Below are positions 5,383 to 5,868 of a DNA stretch of 5,868 nucleotides, piece by piece. The notes below the pieces were generated by a model. It searched no databases. It had not been told where the DNA came from and saw only the letters and a list, made by a program, of their open reading frames with translations. The DNA comes from Oscillospiraceae bacterium (GTDB lineage: Bacteria > Bacillota > Clostridia > UBA1381), in contig JAJBTG010000162.1 of the NCBI GenBank assembly GCA_020860985.1, forward strand, positions 1 to 5,868. The letters run 5' to 3'. The position numbers were made by a program, and so were the translations under genes. Within the stretch, counting starts at the first letter, position 1. Every line of letters begins with the position of its first letter.

Positions 5383-5412
5383 ATGTCAAAATAAGTCCAT
5401 AACAGATATATT
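5383..5412 (+). promoter_or_regulatory. Weak candidate promoter for trhP
   Basis: ATGTCA (5383-5388) and TATATT (5407-5412) are 18 nt apart; an overlapping TACAAT at 5412-5417 is an alternative -10 without a fitting -35. A start near 5419 would leave a leader of about 20 nt carrying AAAAGGA (5424-5430). Transcription of trhP from the promoter at 5096 through the intervening hairpins is the alternative. Confidence 0.3.
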
Positions 5413-5439
5413 ACAATTAGATTAAAAGGAATATTAATT

Positions 5440-5868
5440 ATGAAGAAACCCGAACTTTTAGCTCCGGGCGGGAGCTTGGAGAAACTGAAAACAGCGATAG
5501 ACTACGGCGCGGATGCGGTATATATCGGCGGCGAGACATTTTCTTTGCGCGTCGCGGCGGAAAATTTCACGGCGGATGATATGCGCGAGGGTATAAGGTA
5601 CGCGCACGACCGCAGGAAAAAGGTATACCTCACGGCGAATATAATTCCGCATAATTCGGATATCGAGGAATTTGAGGACTTTATAAAAGAAATTCGTCCG
5701 CTCGGGTTTGACGCGGTGCTTATTGCCGACTTGGGCTTGTTTGATATGATGCGAACTCTTGCGCCGGAGATACCTATTCACATAAGCACGCAGGCGAACA
5801 ATGTCAATTACCGCTCCGCGGCGGTATGGCATAAAATGGGAGCGAAACGCGTTGTTCTCGCGCGCGAG
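5440..5868 (+). CDS. trhP: U32-family tRNA hydroxylation protein (TrhP/YegQ/YrrO-like), 3'-truncated by window
   Basis: The first 143 residues of a protein historically labelled peptidase U32. Family members YegQ of E. coli and YrrN/YrrO of B. subtilis (TrhP) are required for prephenate-dependent formation of 5-hydroxyuridine at tRNA position 34, the substrate of TrmR. The N-terminal family signature is PELLAPGGSLEKLKTAIDYG (4-23), followed by ADAVYIGG (24-31). The barrel-like part continues with KVYLTANIIPHN (61-72), GFDAVLIADLG (89-99) and IHISTQANNVNY (113-124). The start is supported by AAAAGGA 9 nt upstream. The family is usually about 400 residues or more, so most of the gene, including the conserved Cys-containing region, lies outside the window. 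The mltG-trmR-trhP order supports a tRNA wobble-modification role rather than collagenase-like proteolysis. Confidence 0.88.
   Translation, partial: MKKPELLAPGGSLEKLKTAIDYGADAVYIGGETFSLRVAAENFTADDMREGIRYAHDRRKKVYLTANIIPHNSDIEEFEDFIKEIRPLGFDAVLIADLGLFDMMRTLAPEIPIHISTQANNVNYRSAAVWHKMGAKRVVLARE

Noticed and set aside
5088..5439. A metabolite riboswitch controlling trhP.
   Set aside because: I recognise no known riboswitch core, and the strong minus-strand Shine-Dalgarno plus ORF fits a peptide gene better; a structured trhP leader cannot be excluded.

Overview
The window looks like chromosomal DNA from a low-to-moderate GC Gram-positive bacterium of the Bacillota, probably a gut-type Clostridia. 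The reasons are AGGAGG-type ribosome binding sites 6-9 nt before the starts, consensus sigma-A-like promoters with 17-nt spacers, and the gene order mltG - trmR - trhP (U32 family), which matches the Bacillus subtilis yrrL-yrrM-yrrN/yrrO cluster. No search was run; identifications rest on motifs.

Layout. (1) 1-1204: 3' part of a MATE-family efflux transporter, cut by the window start. Its open frame stops at 1110, but the family-typical C-terminus continues in another frame to 1204, so the gene carries an apparent one-base insertion near 1078-1079. (2) 1306-3104: monocistronic phosphoglucomutase/phosphomannomutase with its own promoter and a terminator hairpin at 3154-3182. The first Asp of its Mg-binding loop is replaced by Val. 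(3) 3249-5087: promoter, then mltG (endolytic murein transglycosylase) and trmR (tRNA hydroxyuridine O-methyltransferase), 10 nt apart and presumably one operon. (4) 5088-5439: a 352-nt AT-rich gap without a conventional gene. (5) 5440-5868: start of trhP, a U32-family tRNA hydroxylation protein, cut by the window end. TrhP-type proteins make 5-hydroxyuridine at tRNA position 34 and TrmR methylates it, so the two genes belong to one pathway.

The most interesting part is the 352-nt gap. Its minus strand encodes a 26-residue, almost purely hydrophobic peptide (5294 to 5214). It has a near-perfect Shine-Dalgarno that is itself locked in a strong hairpin, a further long hairpin near the predicted mRNA 5' end, and a stop codon inside a 12-bp terminator stem. 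A strong plus-strand promoter (5096-5124) fires convergently into this gene, and the two predicted RNAs share complementary segments. This is the architecture of a type I toxin-antitoxin locus (small membrane toxin plus antisense RNA), here sitting between trmR and trhP. I do not recognise the peptide as a named family member; the assignment is inferred from architecture.
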